NCBI GenBank assembly: GCA_019637295.1
Contig: JAHBVX010000002.1
Location: forward strand, 930,001 to 994,000
Direction: 5' to 3'
Origin: Polyangiaceae bacterium
GTDB taxonomy: Bacteria > Myxococcota_A > Polyangia > Polyangiales > Polyangiaceae
DNA: 64,000 nucleotides
Each line of letters begins with the position of its first letter. Within the stretch, counting starts at the first letter, position 1. This document shows positions 35,388 to 43,952 of this stretch, piece after piece. The notes under the pieces were generated by a model, which ran no database searches, had not been told where the DNA came from, and saw nothing but the letters and a program-made list of their open reading frames with translations. Made by a program: the position numbers and the translations under genes.

Positions 35388-36217
35388 CGCTCAGCGAGCG
35401 CCGCGAGCTCGCCGGGCGCGGAGAAGGTCGGCGGGGCGGGCAGCTCGAGCCAGGGCCAGTACGGGCCGCCGCCCTCGCAGCCCGCGACCATCTCGCTGGG
35501 GCTGCAGGCGATGCGCACGTGGAAGTGATCTGCGTGTGGGCTGCTGTCGCCGGGCTGGAGCAGCACCGTGGCCGCGCGCCAGACCAGCTGAAGGGGCTCG
35601 CCGCGCGCCAGCGCGTACTCGATGAGCAGCGCCTCGACGTCGCGGCTGGCGAACAGCCACTGCACCCGCAGCTCGTCCAGCTCGATCAGCGTCTTGACCA
35701 GCAGCCAGTTGCGCTCGACGTCGAGGCGCACGTAGGTGGGCTCGTCGGCGCCGGGCACCTGGCCGAGGCCGTCGCTGTCGAGGGGTACGAAGCCCGGGCT
35801 GTGAATGGATGCGCCGCTCGGCGTGGTCACGTAGAAGAGCAGATCGATGTCGCGGCCGGACTGGTGTGAGCGGTGCCCCGGGATCTTTCCGCCCCGACGC
35901 GCGGACAGATCCCCCACGTACAGCGGCGCCGTCCCCGGGTAAGCTCGCTCGACGACCTGCGCGGCGTGCGTGATGCCCGCGATGAGCCGCGGGTTGCCCC
36001 AGTAGTTCGGGCTCTTGGGGCGGTAGCGCCGGAAGCCGGGCCCGCGCACGGGTAGCTCGACGCCGTCGGTCAGGACTCCGGCCTGTGGCGTACCGACGGA
36101 GCCCGAGAGGCCCGGAGCCAGCGGGGTGGGCGTGCCGAAGCAGCCCCCGAGGGCAGCGCTCGCCGCCACCAGCGCCCAGCGCGTGAGCCGCGCGCGCGGC
36201 GACCGAGGGCGCGTCAC
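35384..36217 (-). CDS. mepA: Penicillin-insensitive murein endopeptidase (lipoprotein)
   Basis: A 277-residue M74 peptidase. The signal peptide ends in a lipobox-like LGGC (Cys26). Zinc-site residues are visible in GHRSHQSGRDIDL (His115, His118, Asp123/125) and HADHFHVRI (His228, His231, His233). MepA cuts D-Ala-meso-DAP cross-links in murein. Family length is about 275. The GTG at 36217 overlaps the plsB stop (GTGA), and the methyltransferase gene overlaps its own stop. Its place between plsB and the methyltransferase in a potassium-transport operon is unusual. Confidence 0.92.
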   Translation of the reverse strand: MTRPRSPRARLTRWALVAASAALGGCFGTPTPLAPGLSGSVGTPQAGVLTDGVELPVRGPGFRRYRPKSPNYWGNPRLIAGITHAAQVVERAYPGTAPLYVGDLSARRGGKIPGHRSHQSGRDIDLLFYVTTPSGASIHSPGFVPLDSDGLGQVPGADEPTYVRLDVERNWLLVKTLIELDELRVQWLFASRDVEALLIEYALARGEPLQLVWRAATVLLQPGDSSPHADHFHVRIACSPSEMVAGCEGGGPYWPWLELPAPPTFSAPGELAALAER

Positions 36218-38916
36218 CGTTCGACTCCGAGGTAGCCGGTGAGGCGCCCCTCGATCGCTTGCGCCGCCTCCGTGCTCTGAAACGACTCGGCGAGCCGCAG
36301 CTTGCCGTCGTCCCGGGCGAGATAGCCCTGCTCGACGAAGCTCGCGATCGCGTTCTCGATCATGGGCTTGCAGATGGCCTCGCGACGCGAGACCTCGCCG
36401 CTGAAGAACATCTTGTTGCCGGCCACCAGCGACTTCTTGACCAGCTCCTTCTCCGAGAGAGCGCCCTTGAGCAGCGCGCTGAGCCCTCGCGCGGCGATGC
36501 GGTAACCCTCGAGGAAGGGTGTGAGCACCGAGCCGTAGAAGCCGAGCCAGTCGTGCCCCGTCCAGCCGTCGAGTCCCGCGCCGGCGACGATGGCGCCGTC
36601 CTCGGCGCGCGCCAGGACGGCGTCGGTGAGCATGCCGCCCAGGGTCTCGTCGAAGATGCGATCGAACGGCGCGTCCGCTCTGAAGCGGAACTCGAACTTG
36701 AACAGGCGTGACAAGCTCTGGACGCGCTCGCGCAGCACGCTCTCGCTGGCGGTCGGACGTGCGGCGTGGGGCATGCCCAGGGCGCTGGCCACCAGCGCTC
36801 GCTCGACGAAGAAGTGAACGACGATGTTCTTCGAGCTGTCGAGGGTGAGTCGCTTCTGCTCCACCGGGTTGATGATCGAGTCGGCGTCGATGGGCGGTCG
36901 CTGCCGGCGCTTCGGCCGACGCTCCTCGCCGTCTGCGGCGCCCGGCAGGTGGACCTCGACCAGCTCGGCGTCGCGAAACATCTCCACCGCTTCGCGGATG
37001 GCCTCGGCCCGCAGGGTGCCGCCCGGCGTCTGGGTCGTGGGCGTGACGCGGGCGCCCTCGGCCCGCAGTCGCCCGAGCAGACGCGCGCTGCGCTCCACCA
37101 GCTCCGCGTAGGGCAGGCCGCGCCGCTCGTGACACAAGAGGCTCAGGGCGGTGAGCGCGCCGGGGGTCACCGCGGTGACCTGGTTGATCTCGTCCATCAC
37201 TCGGTTGCCGAGGCGAGTGACCACGGCGCGACGCTTCGCCGGCGTGAGCCGCGAGCCGGGCTCGAGCCCCAGCTCGTCGCGGATCTGAGCGAGGGACAGG
37301 AGCTCGCCGAACTGCAGGTTGATGCGCCCGTAGCGGTGACGAAGCACCTCGGGGGTCTTGAGCAGCTCCCGAGCGTCCTCCTTGCGCTTCTCGCCGCCGG
37401 TGAGCTCGCGCTGGTAGCTGGCGGCCTCGATCACGCGTTCGTAGCCGATGCTCACCGGGACGAAGTACGTGGTGCGTTGCTCGACGGCGTCCGCGGCGTC
37501 GACGATCATCGACAACAGGCCGTACTTGGGCGTCAGCAGCTTGCCGGTGCGACTGCGGCCGCCCTCCAAGAACAGCTCGATGGGGTAGCCGTCGCGGATC
37601 AAGCGTCGGATGTAGGCGTCCACCACGACCGCATACAGCTTGTCGCCTTTGAACGAGCGCCGGATGAAGAACGCGCCGCCGCGTCGGAAGATCGCGCCCA
37701 CGGGAAAGAAGTTCAGGTTGTCCCCTGCGGCGATCAGCGGCAGCTGCAGGTTCTCTTCGTTGAAGACGTAGCTCAAGATCAAATAGTCGATGTGACTCTT
37801 GTGACTCGGGAGCAGCACCAGCGTGCCCTCTTTGCAGGCCTCGCGCACCCGCTCGAGGCCGGGCTTGTCGTACTCGATGCCCGCGTAGATCCGGTGGAAG
37901 ACGCGGTGGAAGATGGCCTCCAGTCCCTTGATGGTGTTCACGTCGGGCGTGGCAGCCAGCTCGCGCAACATGCCCAGCGCGCGCCCGGTGAGCACCGTGC
38001 GGTCCATCGCTCGCTCTCCGGCCAGATCGCGGATCGTGGACTTGAGCCGCGGGCTGCGCACGATCTCGAGCCGCACCCGATCGGGCGGCTTCTGCGCGGG
38101 TCCGACCACGCTGCGGCGCTCGCGCTCGAGCCGCCGGAGCACCCCGTAGGTGATGCGTCGAAGCTGCACGTCCTCGGGCAGGTTCGGATGGTCGCGTAGG
38201 AACTCGGCCAGGTCGATGGGCTCGCCGGCGCGCAGCGAGACGTGGTTGTAGTTGTAGAGATACTGACCGACGGTGCGCAGCGGAGTCGGGGCCTCCGTCG
38301 CTCCGAGCACTCGGTCGAGGGTGCCGGCTCCGCGAGAGTCGGGCTCCTTGGTCCAGATGAAGACCTGCGGCACCAATCGGATCGGCTTGTCGCGGGTTGC
38401 CTGCAGCGCCAGGAGCGCGCGCAAGAGCCCGTCCCCCTCGCTCAGACCCCGGGGCGGCGCGCGGCCCGTGGTCACCTCCAGCGCCGTGGGTGGGCGCTTG
38501 AGGAAGAGGGCCGCCGAGCCCCCGCGCTCGAGCGCGTCCTTCAGTTCGTCTGAGCGGGTCACGTCCCGGCGCGGAAAGATGGCGTTCAGCCAGCCCTTGC
38601 CCATGGGCGAGAGCACCCACAAGCCCAGGTCGTTCGCGAAGCGGATCTCCGGCAGCGCGTAGCGCTTGGTCAGGTGATCGAGCGCGAAGAAGTCGATGAA
38701 GTTCAGGTTGCGCAACACGTACACCACGCTGCCCTCGTGCGCGAGCTGCCTCACCTGTCGCACCCACGTCTCGTCGATCTGAATGCGATCGAAGACGGTC
38801 TTGTACAGCAAGCGCAACGCGAGGTTCGGCTCGTAGGGTCGGGTCAGTTCACGCGGCGGCATGTGGCGGTGCGAGCGGCATCTTAGGGCGGACGCCTCCA
38901 ATAGGGAACCGCTCAC
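36214..38916 (-). CDS. plsB: Glycerol-3-phosphate 1-O-acyltransferase
   Basis: A 900-residue PlsB-type enzyme. The acyltransferase motif HKSHID (His372, Asp377) lies in LLPSHKSHIDYLILSYVF, followed by RRGGAFFIRRSF, ELFLEGGRSRTGKLL and YVPVSIGYERV-like motifs in PlsB order. An N-terminal region (residues about 50-130) has a second, degenerate acyltransferase-like pattern. E. coli PlsB has about 807 residues. It acylates glycerol-3-phosphate, the first step of phospholipid synthesis. The GTG at 38916 overlaps the previous gene (GTGA) as at the other junctions of this operon; an ATG at 38862 is the alternative start. Confidence 0.92.
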   Translation of the reverse strand: MSGSLLEASALRCRSHRHMPPRELTRPYEPNLALRLLYKTVFDRIQIDETWVRQVRQLAHEGSVVYVLRNLNFIDFFALDHLTKRYALPEIRFANDLGLWVLSPMGKGWLNAIFPRRDVTRSDELKDALERGGSAALFLKRPPTALEVTTGRAPPRGLSEGDGLLRALLALQATRDKPIRLVPQVFIWTKEPDSRGAGTLDRVLGATEAPTPLRTVGQYLYNYNHVSLRAGEPIDLAEFLRDHPNLPEDVQLRRITYGVLRRLERERRSVVGPAQKPPDRVRLEIVRSPRLKSTIRDLAGERAMDRTVLTGRALGMLRELAATPDVNTIKGLEAIFHRVFHRIYAGIEYDKPGLERVREACKEGTLVLLPSHKSHIDYLILSYVFNEENLQLPLIAAGDNLNFFPVGAIFRRGGAFFIRRSFKGDKLYAVVVDAYIRRLIRDGYPIELFLEGGRSRTGKLLTPKYGLLSMIVDAADAVEQRTTYFVPVSIGYERVIEAASYQRELTGGEKRKEDARELLKTPEVLRHRYGRINLQFGELLSLAQIRDELGLEPGSRLTPAKRRAVVTRLGNRVMDEINQVTAVTPGALTALSLLCHERRGLPYAELVERSARLLGRLRAEGARVTPTTQTPGGTLRAEAIREAVEMFRDAELVEVHLPGAADGEERRPKRRQRPPIDADSIINPVEQKRLTLDSSKNIVVHFFVERALVASALGMPHAARPTASESVLRERVQSLSRLFKFEFRFRADAPFDRIFDETLGGMLTDAVLARAEDGAIVAGAGLDGWTGHDWLGFYGSVLTPFLEGYRIAARGLSALLKGALSEKELVKKSLVAGNKMFFSGEVSRREAICKPMIENAIASFVEQGYLARDDGKLRLAESFQSTEAAQAIEGRLTGYLGVER

Positions 38917-39845
38917 GGAGTTAGCGCTGCGCTGCCGGGGCTTGGACCCAGATCGCAGCGGAACAGCCCAGCGCCGATCTCTCGCGCCGTGACCGGGCTT
39001 GCGTCTTGCTGTTTTGGGGCGACGCGAAGGGCGTGGGCGAGCTCGTCTCCGCGCTCGCCCGCCAGCGCTTCCATGGCCGAGCGACTCGCAACCAGGATGG
39101 CTCCCGCCGAGTCCACGATGGCGACCGGAGCGGGCTCGGCGTCGAGCAGCGCACGCAAGAGCTCGGGATCACGGGAACGAGGCTGCGCGCTGCGTTCGCG
39201 CGAGCGGTCTCGCTCGTCGAGCAGCTCGTTCAGGACGCTCATCGCTCGCTCGACCTCTGCGCTACCGGCGGCGAGGTGGCAGCGCCGGTGAGACTCCCCG
39301 CGGCGGACGGCGTCCGCCACGCGGCCGAGCTCGATGATCGGGCGGAGCAGGCTGCGATCCATCTGCCGGAGCACCAGCACGCCGGACACCATGCCGAGGA
39401 GCGCCAGAAGCACCGACGCCCAGGCGCCCGCCACCCCGAGTCGCTTCGCCTCCTGGTCCTGGCGGTCCATGGCCTCGCGGTTGATCGCTCCCAGGGTCGC
39501 GAGCGCGCTCAGTACGCGCGCGCGAGCCTGCGGGTCCGCTGAGAACGCTGCGGAAGTGTCGCGCTCGAGCACGCCGAGGGGCGCTTGCTCCGTGGGCTCG
39601 GTGACGTTGTCGCGTGCGCGCCTGAGCGCCTCGTGAAAGCGGGCCTCGGCGCCGGCATCAGCGGTGGCCAGGGCCAAGGCCATCTCCTCCACGGCCTGCA
39701 CGCTCTGCACGTTCTCTTCCACGATGCGCTCGATCGCCGGCGCCATGCGGGCGTGCAGCACGACGGCCGAGATGGAGGTGACGAGCTGGACCGAGACCAA
39801 GAACGCGATGCTCACGAGTAGGGTCCGCTGTGAGTCTGACGTCAT
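38913..39845 (-). CDS. Membrane sensor with HAMP and PAS-like part, no output domain
   Basis: A 310-residue protein: a membrane helix at about residues 9-30, an extracytoplasmic helical domain of about 110 residues, a second helix near 138-158, a HAMP region (DRSLLRPIIELGRVADAVRRGE) and a C-terminal PAS-like segment (APVAIVDSAGAILVASRSAMEAL). No kinase, cyclase or methyl-accepting domain follows, so it resembles a truncated sensor kinase or an adaptor. It lies between ktrA and plsB with 4-base overlaps on both sides, so it probably senses something relevant to potassium, turgor or envelope growth. Confidence 0.8.
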   Translation of the reverse strand: MTSDSQRTLLVSIAFLVSVQLVTSISAVVLHARMAPAIERIVEENVQSVQAVEEMALALATADAGAEARFHEALRRARDNVTEPTEQAPLGVLERDTSAAFSADPQARARVLSALATLGAINREAMDRQDQEAKRLGVAGAWASVLLALLGMVSGVLVLRQMDRSLLRPIIELGRVADAVRRGESHRRCHLAAGSAEVERAMSVLNELLDERDRSRERSAQPRSRDPELLRALLDAEPAPVAIVDSAGAILVASRSAMEALAGERGDELAHALRVAPKQQDASPVTAREIGAGLFRCDLGPSPGSAALTP

Positions 39846-40504
39846 GAGCCGACTCGCTCCATCATGGTCGCGACGCTGCCCCGGGAGGCGACGACCACCA
39901 GGATGTCGTCCGCGTCGAGCGCCTCGCCGGGCGACGGGGTCGTGACCTGCGCCGAGCCCTTCCGCACCGCGACCACCGTGATGCCGTAGCTTCGCGGCAG
40001 CGTGAGCTCGAGCAGCGTGCGACCGACGAAGGGCAGGGGTGGCTTCAGCTCGGTGATCACCAGGTCTTCTCCCAGGGGCACCTCGTCGATGATGCCGCGG
40101 TACAAGAGGCGCGTGGCCAGCCGCTCACCGAACGCGCGCTCGGGATTGACGACCTCGTGGGCGCCGACCAAGTGCAAGATGCGCTCGTGCAGTGAGTCCA
40201 TCGCGCGAGCCACCACGTAGGGTGCGCCCAGCTGTCGGAACAGCGCGGTGGTCAAGATCGACGCCTCTCGGCCCAGCTCCCCGATGGCGCACACGCAGAG
40301 ATCTCGACGCTCGGGCTCGGTGCGCGCCAGCGACGCCTCGTCGGTAGCGTCGAACGCGGCGGCATGGGCGGCGATGCTGGCCGCCGCGCGCACGCGGTCC
40401 TCGTTGGTGTCCACCGCCAGCACCTCCACGCCCCGGTCCGTCAGGGAGCGAACGAGCGCCGCTCCGAACTGTCCGAGCCCAACCACGATGGCCTGCTTCT
40501 TCAT
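39842..40504 (-). CDS. ktrA: Potassium channel gating ring protein KtrA (RCK)
   Basis: A 220-residue RCK protein with a Rossmann RCK_N domain (VVGLGQFGAALVRSLTDRGV, then VLAVDTNEDRV, and the acidic end of the nucleotide site) and an RCK_C domain from about residue 140 (GRTLLELTLPRSYGITVVAV). These proteins bind ATP/ADP or NAD(H) and gate KtrB. It lies 13 bases after ktrB with an AGGAGC Shine-Dalgarno, and its stop overlaps the start of the sensor gene. Confidence 0.94.
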   Translation of the reverse strand: MKKQAIVVGLGQFGAALVRSLTDRGVEVLAVDTNEDRVRAAASIAAHAAAFDATDEASLARTEPERRDLCVCAIGELGREASILTTALFRQLGAPYVVARAMDSLHERILHLVGAHEVVNPERAFGERLATRLLYRGIIDEVPLGEDLVITELKPPLPFVGRTLLELTLPRSYGITVVAVRKGSAQVTTPSPGEALDADDILVVVASRGSVATMMERVGS

Positions 40505-40517
40505 CGGCTTGCTCCTA

Positions 40518-42455
40518 TCATCCGACGTCTACGTCTTCATCCGGTAGCTTCCAGCGGGAGATCGTCCTGCGATCCGCGAGGAACAGGAAGAGCGTCAGCG
40601 GACCGACTCTGCCCAAGAACATGCAGAGCATGATCACCACCTTGCCCACCTGATCCAGGGACGCGGTGGCTCCGAGGGATAGGCCTACGGTGCCGATGGC
40701 GCTGACCGTCTCGAACAACGCGCTCTCGAAGCCGAGGCGCTGGGTCAGCAGCAGCGCACTGAACCCGGCGAGCACCGACAGCAGGCCCGAGGTGACGACG
40801 GCCACGGCGCGGTACACGGACGTGTGGCGAATGCGCCGGCCGAAGGCGGTGATCTGATCCTGGCCACGCAGCGCGGCGACGACGGCGAGCAGGAGCACCG
40901 CCGCGGTCGTGGTCTTGATGCCGCCGGCCGTTCCACCCGGGCTGCCTCCAATGAACATCATGGCCAGCATCAGCGCGCGGGTGACCCCCGAGGTCTCTCC
41001 GAGGTCCACCGAGTTGAACCCGGCCGTGCGCAGGGTGACGGACTGAAACCAGGCGTTGTGCAGGCGGTCGGGGGTGCTCAGTGCGCCGAGGGTGGCGGTC
41101 CACTCGAAGGCGAGGAAGGCGACGAAGCCCGTGACCAGGAGCGCGGCGGAGGTGAGCACGATCAGTCGGCTCTGCAGCGCCACGGGGCCGCCGCGCCACC
41201 AGCGACCCAGCGAGGCCACCGCCAGCGGGGACAGTCCGCCAAGGACGATGAGCGACGCCACGACGTGCAGCACGAGGGGTCGCTCTTGGTAGGGCACCAA
41301 GCTGTCGCTCTGCAGCGCGAAGCCGGCGTTGCAGAACGCGGACACGGCTGTGAACACCGCGCGCCAGAGCGCCGACAGCGCGGCCTCGTCGCGCCAGAAC
41401 GTCGCGAACAGCAGCAGCGCGCCTGCGGCCTCCACCGAGAAGGTCAGCACCAAGACGCGGCGCAGCGCGCCGAAGAAGTGCCCCTCGCGCTGCACGCTCA
41501 GGGCTCCGGCGACGGTCAGCTCGTGGCGCATCCCCAGTCGTCGCCCGAACGCACGCAGCGCGACCGCGTAGAAGGTCATGATGCCGAGGCCTCCGACCTG
41601 GATCAGCACGAGGATGGCGGCCTGCCCCGAGCCGCTGAACGCCGTCGGGGTGTCGAGCACGACGAGGCCGGTGACGCACACCGCGCTCACCGCGGTGAAG
41701 GCGGCGTCCAGCAGCGAGAGCGGAGCGACCCCCGCGCTGACGGGGAGAGCCAGCAGCAGTGCTCCGACCAGCGACAGCCCGAGGAACGTACCCACGACCA
41801 AGCGCGCGGGGTGATCCGTGACCCAAGCGAGCAGCGGCGCGAGCGGCTCGTCTGCCGTCCGCAGCGCGAACAGCGAGACCGACAGACCGGCCGCCAGCGC
41901 GACCGGACGCAGGCCGGCGGGCGCTAGCGAGGCGGCGACGGCGCCGAGGGCCATGCCCGCGATCACGCTCGCGCGCCTCGGCCGAGACAACAGCGGTGAG
42001 AACTCCCGCAGCGCCGCCACGACGACGATCGCCGCGGACAGGGCGATGGCGGGCGTCCACACCGGGGCGGACGCTCGGCCGGCGATGACGACGGCGACCA
42101 CGGCCGTGATCAGCACGAGCACGCTGCGTCGAGCACTCCGCGTTGGGCTCTGGGCGTCGAACACGGCGCTGGGCAGCCAGACCAAGGACAGGGAGGCGAA
42201 CAGCAGGCCGAGCGTTGCCAGCGCCGCGAGCGGGTCGGCCAGCAGCGGCTGGTGACCGGCGAGCAGCAGCAGGGCGGCGGCGAGCGTGACCAGACCCCCC
42301 CGTGGCCGTCGCTGAGGCAGCATGCCCCCGACGGTCCACAGCACCAAGACGAGCCCCGCAACCAGGCGTGCCAATGGCTCGGGCCCCAGCTCGTAGGCCA
42401 GGCCCGCTGCCAGCGGGCCCAGCATCGGGACCATAGCCGGGGCGCGCGGTGCCAT
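40518..42455 (-). CDS. ktrB: Potassium uptake channel KtrB/TrkH with N-terminal extension
   Basis: A 645-residue transporter. The C-terminal 430 residues show four selectivity-filter repeats: TAVSAVCVTGLVV, TAVSAFCNAGFAL, GGSPGGTAGGIKTTT and ETVSAIGTVGLSLG. These form the pore of the Trk/Ktr/HKT superfamily. About 200 extra N-terminal residues form several additional membrane helices not found in ordinary KtrB (about 440 residues). A TAGGCT box ends 9 bases before the ATG, and no Shine-Dalgarno is seen. It heads the operon continuing with ktrA, the sensor, plsB, mepA and the methyltransferase. Confidence 0.93.
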   Translation of the reverse strand: MAPRAPAMVPMLGPLAAGLAYELGPEPLARLVAGLVLVLWTVGGMLPQRRPRGGLVTLAAALLLLAGHQPLLADPLAALATLGLLFASLSLVWLPSAVFDAQSPTRSARRSVLVLITAVVAVVIAGRASAPVWTPAIALSAAIVVVAALREFSPLLSRPRRASVIAGMALGAVAASLAPAGLRPVALAAGLSVSLFALRTADEPLAPLLAWVTDHPARLVVGTFLGLSLVGALLLALPVSAGVAPLSLLDAAFTAVSAVCVTGLVVLDTPTAFSGSGQAAILVLIQVGGLGIMTFYAVALRAFGRRLGMRHELTVAGALSVQREGHFFGALRRVLVLTFSVEAAGALLLFATFWRDEAALSALWRAVFTAVSAFCNAGFALQSDSLVPYQERPLVLHVVASLIVLGGLSPLAVASLGRWWRGGPVALQSRLIVLTSAALLVTGFVAFLAFEWTATLGALSTPDRLHNAWFQSVTLRTAGFNSVDLGETSGVTRALMLAMMFIGGSPGGTAGGIKTTTAAVLLLAVVAALRGQDQITAFGRRIRHTSVYRAVAVVTSGLLSVLAGFSALLLTQRLGFESALFETVSAIGTVGLSLGATASLDQVGKVVIMLCMFLGRVGPLTLFLFLADRRTISRWKLPDEDVDVG

Positions 42456-42464
42456 GTGCGGCGG

Positions 42465-42470
42465 AGCCTA
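42465..42470 (-). promoter_or_regulatory. Putative -10 element (TAGGCT) for the ktrB operon
   Basis: TAGGCT on the minus strand ends 9 bases before the ATG at 42455. It matches TANNNT and suggests a leaderless mRNA for this operon. Confidence 0.4.
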
Positions 42471-42537
42471 CGCCTCCGCCCGCGACAGGGGCAACGGCGC
42501 TGTTCGGAGGCGACTGGCCAGGTCCGTGCACACCTGA

Positions 42538-42543
42538 TATGCC
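42538..42543 (+). promoter_or_regulatory. Putative -10 element (TATGCC) for the 42552 gene
   Basis: TATGCC ends 8 bases before the ATG at 42552. It is one base off TANNNT, so it is weaker than the other examples. Confidence 0.3.
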
Positions 42544-42551
42544 GCCGGAGC

Positions 42552-43952
42552 ATGTCGTTCGGTTCCGCAGTGTGCAGGGTGACGCTCGGCGCGGCGCTCC
42601 TCGTCGCCTGCCGGAGCCAGCGCGCCGAGCCGCCGGCGGAGGTCGCGCCCGCCGACTCCGTCGCGTCGAGTCTGCCCGCCGCTCCTCGCTGTCGGGCGGT
42701 CACGCCGGGAGTCCGATTCACCATGGGACAGCCCAGCTTGCGGCCAGCGGACGCCGGGGAAGAAGAGGACGAGCCCGCCGCGCCTTTGCCCTTCGCCGTC
42801 GAGCTCGGCGGTGCGGTCGCGCATGACGGCGGCTTCGCCGTCAGCGCGCTCAGCGCGAAGGGCGGCGGCACCACGGCGCTCGTCGCGCTCGTGGACGGCG
42901 CGGGCAAGGGCGGCAGACTCGTGCAGCTCGGCGCGACCCACGGGGACGTGGAGCCGCCGCGACTGGCCGCGCGTGGGGCTGCGGTCGTGGCCGTCGTTCC
43001 GGACAGCGACGCCGGCGGCGGGCGACTGCGCCTCGCGCGCATCGACGTCGGCGCGGCGTCGGTGACCTGGGGTGGAGAGCTGCCGGAGGCGCGCGACGAG
43101 TCGCACGCGTTGGACGTTGAGCTGGGGCCGAAGCGGGCCGTCGTCGTCTGGGACGAGGTGACGAAGGGCGAGCGTCGCGGCGTGATCCGCGTGGCGAGCT
43201 TCGCAGCTGACGATCCGAGCAACGTCACCGCCGCGCGAACGCTCTCGAGCGGTGACGAGGACGCGGAGGCGCCGCAGCTCGCGCCGCGACCGGGTGGCTT
43301 CTGGGCCGCGTGGCTGGTGCGAGCGGCGCCGCCAGCCGTCGTGCGCGCGCCGGCGGGCAAGCGCGCGCCGTCACCCGCCACCGCCGCGAGCGACCAGCCC
43401 GATCCGCCCGTGGTGGAGCTCGGGCGCCGGCGCTTGCGCCTCGTGCCGCTCGACGAGAACGGCGCGAGGCTGGGTGAGCCCCTCGACGTCACGGCGCCGT
43501 TGTCACAGGTGCTGGTGTTCGATCTCGCCTCTTCGGCGCAAGGAGACGCTCTCTTGGCGTATCGGGACGAGCCGACCTCGCCGGGCGTGGAGGCGGAGGT
43601 CGTACGCTTCGCGCGAGTGCTGCCGGGTGGGAGCGTGGAGCACCACGACTTGGCCGACGCCGCCGTGGGCGCGGGAGTGCCGAGCTTGCTCGTGGATCTC
43701 GCCGCGCCCGCCGCCGGCCAGCGGCTGTGGCTCAGCCTGGGCAGCGTGACCGACGTGACGCGCCTCGGCGCGCTCGACGCTGCTGCCAAGCTGCTCGATC
43801 GGCTCGACACCGAGCCGGCGCTCGGTGCCGGTGAGCCCATCGCCGCCCGCGCTGGGCGCTTGCTCGTCGCCGAGCCCAAGGGGCTGGCGATGGATCTGTT
43901 CGTGCTCGGCTGCGAGCGCGGCGCGCCCCCAAGGCCCGAGCGCGACGAGTAG
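42552..43952 (+). CDS. Lipoprotein of unknown function
   Basis: About 466 residues. The lipoprotein signal ends at LLVACR (Cys near residue 20). The mature part is rich in acidic residues and beta-prone, with repeated blocks that begin ALVALVDGAG, VVAVVPDSDAG, AVVVWDEVT and LLAYRDE. These look like weak six-to-seven-fold propeller-type repeats, but no family can be named. It is divergent from ktrB. Its stop TAG abuts the stop of the convergent ABC ATPase gene. Confidence 0.7.
   Translation: MSFGSAVCRVTLGAALLVACRSQRAEPPAEVAPADSVASSLPAAPRCRAVTPGVRFTMGQPSLRPADAGEEEDEPAAPLPFAVELGGAVAHDGGFAVSALSAKGGGTTALVALVDGAGKGGRLVQLGATHGDVEPPRLAARGAAVVAVVPDSDAGGGRLRLARIDVGAASVTWGGELPEARDESHALDVELGPKRAVVVWDEVTKGERRGVIRVASFAADDPSNVTAARTLSSGDEDAEAPQLAPRPGGFWAAWLVRAAPPAVVRAPAGKRAPSPATAASDQPDPPVVELGRRRLRLVPLDENGARLGEPLDVTAPLSQVLVFDLASSAQGDALLAYRDEPTSPGVEAEVVRFARVLPGGSVEHHDLADAAVGAGVPSLLVDLAAPAAGQRLWLSLGSVTDVTRLGALDAAAKLLDRLDTEPALGAGEPIAARAGRLLVAEPKGLAMDLFVLGCERGAPPRPERDE

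Noticed and set aside
36218-38767. Minus-strand frame continuous with mepA through plsB
   Set aside because: Only the last 277 codons are mepA. The rest is an out-of-frame reading of plsB.
40537-42531. Second minus-strand frame across ktrB
   Set aside because: The other frame carries all four channel filter repeats.
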